From Alishewanella longhuensis (GTDB lineage: Bacteria; Pseudomonadota; Gammaproteobacteria; Enterobacterales; Alteromonadaceae): 60,136 nt of DNA. The notes under the pieces were generated by a model. That model saw only the letters and a program-made list of their open reading frames with translations, had not been told where the DNA came from and made no database searches. Below are positions 59,594-60,136 of this stretch, in pieces. The stretch covers positions 1 through 60,136 of the forward strand of contig NZ_BNAO01000012.1 in assembly GCF_014653435.1 (NCBI RefSeq), given 5' to 3'. Position 1 is the stretch's first letter, and each line of letters opens with the position of its first letter. The translations under genes were made by a program, and so were the position numbers.

Positions 59594-60136
59594 CTATTTT
59601 TTCTGTTCATGATTACCGCTCCCACCACCAAAAGATAATGCTAGCGGCTCTGCCTTTTTGCTCGGTTGGGTAAGCAGGTAAAGCAGCAAAAGCAAACCGG
59701 CCACGGGAACCAGGCAGATAAGTTGCCACCAAGGACTAAGTCCGGCATCGCGCAGGCGCCGGGTACAGGCCGCAAGCCACGGCAGCAACACCGCCAACGC
59801 CATAATCTGCAGCGGCAGCGGACCGAGGAGCTCAGCAAGCAATTTTGCAAAAGCCAACATCACGGCCACAGCAAGGGCAAACCACCAGAAATCGGCGCGT
59901 TGGGTGGTGCCGGTAAATTCCAGGCCAGCAAGTACACCTTCGCGCATTGCCTTAAGAGCGGGTTGGCCGGACGTCGGCTCACGCAGCAGCAAGCTATCGG
60001 CTGGCACCTCAAGCACAGCTGCCAGTGCCCGCAAAGACTCATTCGAAATTTTCGCGCCAGCTTCGAGGCGTTGAATGGTGCGCAGATTCAAACCTGTCAG
60101 TACGGCCAATTGCTCCTGCGACCATTGCCGGGCAAG
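59594..60136 (-). CDS. XRE-type HTH plus DUF805 membrane protein, 5' end outside the window
   Basis: The frame is open past the right edge, so the N terminus is missing. The visible part starts in the HTH (ARQWSQEQLAVLTGLNLRTIQRLEAGAKISNESLRALAAVL). Then come EFTGTTQRADFWWFALAV and LRDAGLSPWWQLICLVPV, the DUF805 membrane domain. A Lys-rich tail follows. It may link gene regulation to a membrane-located domain; the function is unknown. Confidence 0.82.
   Translation of the reverse strand, partial: LARQWSQEQLAVLTGLNLRTIQRLEAGAKISNESLRALAAVLEVPADSLLLREPTSGQPALKAMREGVLAGLEFTGTTQRADFWWFALAVAVMLAFAKLLAELLGPLPLQIMALAVLLPWLAACTRRLRDAGLSPWWQLICLVPVAGLLLLLYLLTQPSKKAEPLALSFGGGSGNHEQKK

Noticed and set aside
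1..60136. tRNA, rRNA, CRISPR array or intact transposase
   Set aside because: I saw none on either strand. The only repeats are the 150-bp pair and the MITE-like element, neither with CRISPR spacing.

Overview
The window reads as chromosomal DNA of a facultatively anaerobic gammaproteobacterium. NarG and NarH are close to the E. coli proteins, base composition is roughly 50% GC, and FNR- and NarL-type operators are present. The gene set (NarXL, UbiTUV, NrdDG, NorR, Ric, NIT-domain chemoreceptor) suggests an aquatic Alteromonadales-type organism such as Rheinheimera, Alishewanella or a relative. The genus is my inference, not something read directly.

From 0 to 42.9 kb most of the window is a nitrate-respiration and anaerobiosis region. 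It holds narL-moeA, narK and narX, then narGHJI followed by a parvulin gene. Next come a MerR-controlled quinone-reductase-like gene, a porin, the anaerobic ribonucleotide reductase nrdG-nrdD, a nitrate/nitrite-sensing (NIT) chemoreceptor, hemN with ubiT, and ubiU-ubiV-mogA. A nitrate transporter paired with a PP2C-Ser/Thr kinase fusion follows, then a second transporter with nnrS, a DGC-domain protein, norR-DUF454-moeB, and ric (ytfE). Together these encode nitrate uptake, reduction, oxygen-independent heme, ubiquinone and dNTP synthesis, the late molybdenum-cofactor steps and nitric-oxide defence. Near-perfect FNR boxes (TTGAT-N4-ATCAA) lie before narG, nrdG and the DGC gene, with weaker ones before narK/narL and the second transporter. 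NarL 7-2-7 sites accompany four of these. Three GGT-N7-ACC NorR boxes and a sigma-54 promoter precede ric.

The 22.4-28 kb stretch interrupts this region. It contains an NmrA-like gene with a divergent LysR regulator, a long AT-rich membrane alpha/beta hydrolase between two 150-bp direct repeats, and a ccdAB toxin-antitoxin pair. Each repeat copy carries the lysR 3' end and a promoter with an inverted repeat, so the hydrolase sits where ccdA would be expected.

From 43 to 49 kb there is a heavy-metal RND efflux operon without an outer-membrane factor, with several small periplasmic His-rich proteins. From 49.4 to 52.8 kb lies a cytochrome P450 surrounded by gene remnants (sdhB, DUF6448, HMA domain, SDR, MFS). 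The end of the window holds a Sel1 lipoprotein with a GGDEF-EAL protein, a lipoprotein hydrolase with kynureninase, a decayed yghU, an HhH gene with an in-frame stop, and a partial HTH-DUF805 gene that runs off the edge.
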